Shown one piece after another: positions 5,976 through 6,083 of a stretch of 6,083 nucleotides of DNA. The DNA is from Rhodospirillales bacterium. Lineage in GTDB: Bacteria > Pseudomonadota > Alphaproteobacteria > Acetobacterales > Acetobacteraceae. Made by a program: the position numbers and the translations under genes. Numbering within the stretch: the stretch's first letter is position 1; each line of letters opens with the position of its first letter. The stretch is taken from NCBI GenBank assembly GCA_018971455.1, contig JAGXAV010000147.1, forward strand, positions 1 to 6,083. Direction: 5' to 3'. The notes below the pieces were generated by a model that was not told where the DNA came from, did not search any database, and saw nothing but the letters and a program-made list of their open reading frames with translations.

Positions 5976-6007
5976 CCGCCCGGTTTGCGCCGGGCGGAAA
6001 ATCCGCC
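5976..6007. repeat. Three-arm GC palindrome able to form two exclusive hairpins
   Basis: Arm A is CCGCCCGG (5976-5983), arm B is CCGGGCGGA (5990-5998) and arm C is TCCGCC (6002-6007). A pairs perfectly with B over 8 bp around the loop TTTGCG. The right part of B, GGCGGA (5993-5998), pairs perfectly with C over 6 bp around AAA. The two hairpins share arm B and cannot coexist. No T-tract follows on either strand, so it does not look like a classic terminator. It ends 52 bp before the ATG at 6060 and may be leader RNA structure or an operator. Confidence 0.6.
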
Positions 6008-6059
6008 ACAAATCTCGCCGACATCTTGCGGTGCGGCATCCGGTAGATCACTGAAACAT

Positions 6060-6083
6060 ATGGCCTTGCGCGACGATACCTCT
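6060..6083 (+). CDS. Start of a plus-strand gene cut by the window edge (possibly cyclic-nucleotide-binding/Crp-type)
   Basis: Only ATG plus seven codons (MALRDDTS) are visible. The open frame runs off the right edge and no strong Shine-Dalgarno precedes it. A divergent gene here fits the 234-bp intergenic region and the hairpins upstream. The MALxDD start resembles cyclic nucleotide-binding-domain proteins of Hyphomicrobiales as I remember them, but eight residues cannot establish a family, or even that this is a gene. Confidence 0.35.

Overview
The window is GC-rich (roughly two thirds G+C by eye) chromosomal sequence. It most likely comes from an alphaproteobacterium of the Hyphomicrobiales type (Xanthobacteraceae-like). 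This is inferred from the codon usage, the alphaproteobacterial flavour of the response regulator and exonuclease III, and the branched-chain-amino-acid-type ABC transporter. I see no phage, IS, CRISPR, tRNA or rRNA. The gene content is ordinary core material, and the interesting signals are in the intergenic DNA.

Layout, right to left along the minus strand: an FAD-dependent dehydrogenase of the poorly characterised COG2509 family (4192 to 2585) is followed after 54 nt by livK, a periplasmic binding protein (2529 to 1405). Next come livH (1327, or 1357 as the longest reading, to 449) and, 2 nt later, livM (446 to beyond the left edge). The ATPase genes livG/livF usually accompany these and are expected to the left. 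LivK would capture an amino acid or related ligand in the periplasm and hand it to the LivH-LivM membrane channel.

A near-perfect 39-nt stem-loop (1347-1385) lies between livK and livH, followed by a CUCUUUU tract. It covers the longest-ORF start of livH. I read it as an attenuator or mRNA-stabilising hairpin that keeps binding-protein expression above permease expression, and as a reason to move the livH start down to 1327.

Divergent from the FAD gene is xthA (exonuclease III / AP endonuclease, 4281-5105, plus strand). It is tail-to-tail with an OmpR-type response regulator (5825 to 5115), with only 9 bp between the stop codons. To the right, a 234-bp intergenic region (5826-6059) holds repeated GGCAGG motifs, a 6-bp dyad next to a -10-like hexamer, and a three-arm GC-rich palindrome that can form two mutually exclusive hairpins. 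The window ends eight codons into a plus-strand gene that starts at 6060. No clearly novel multi-gene system is visible.
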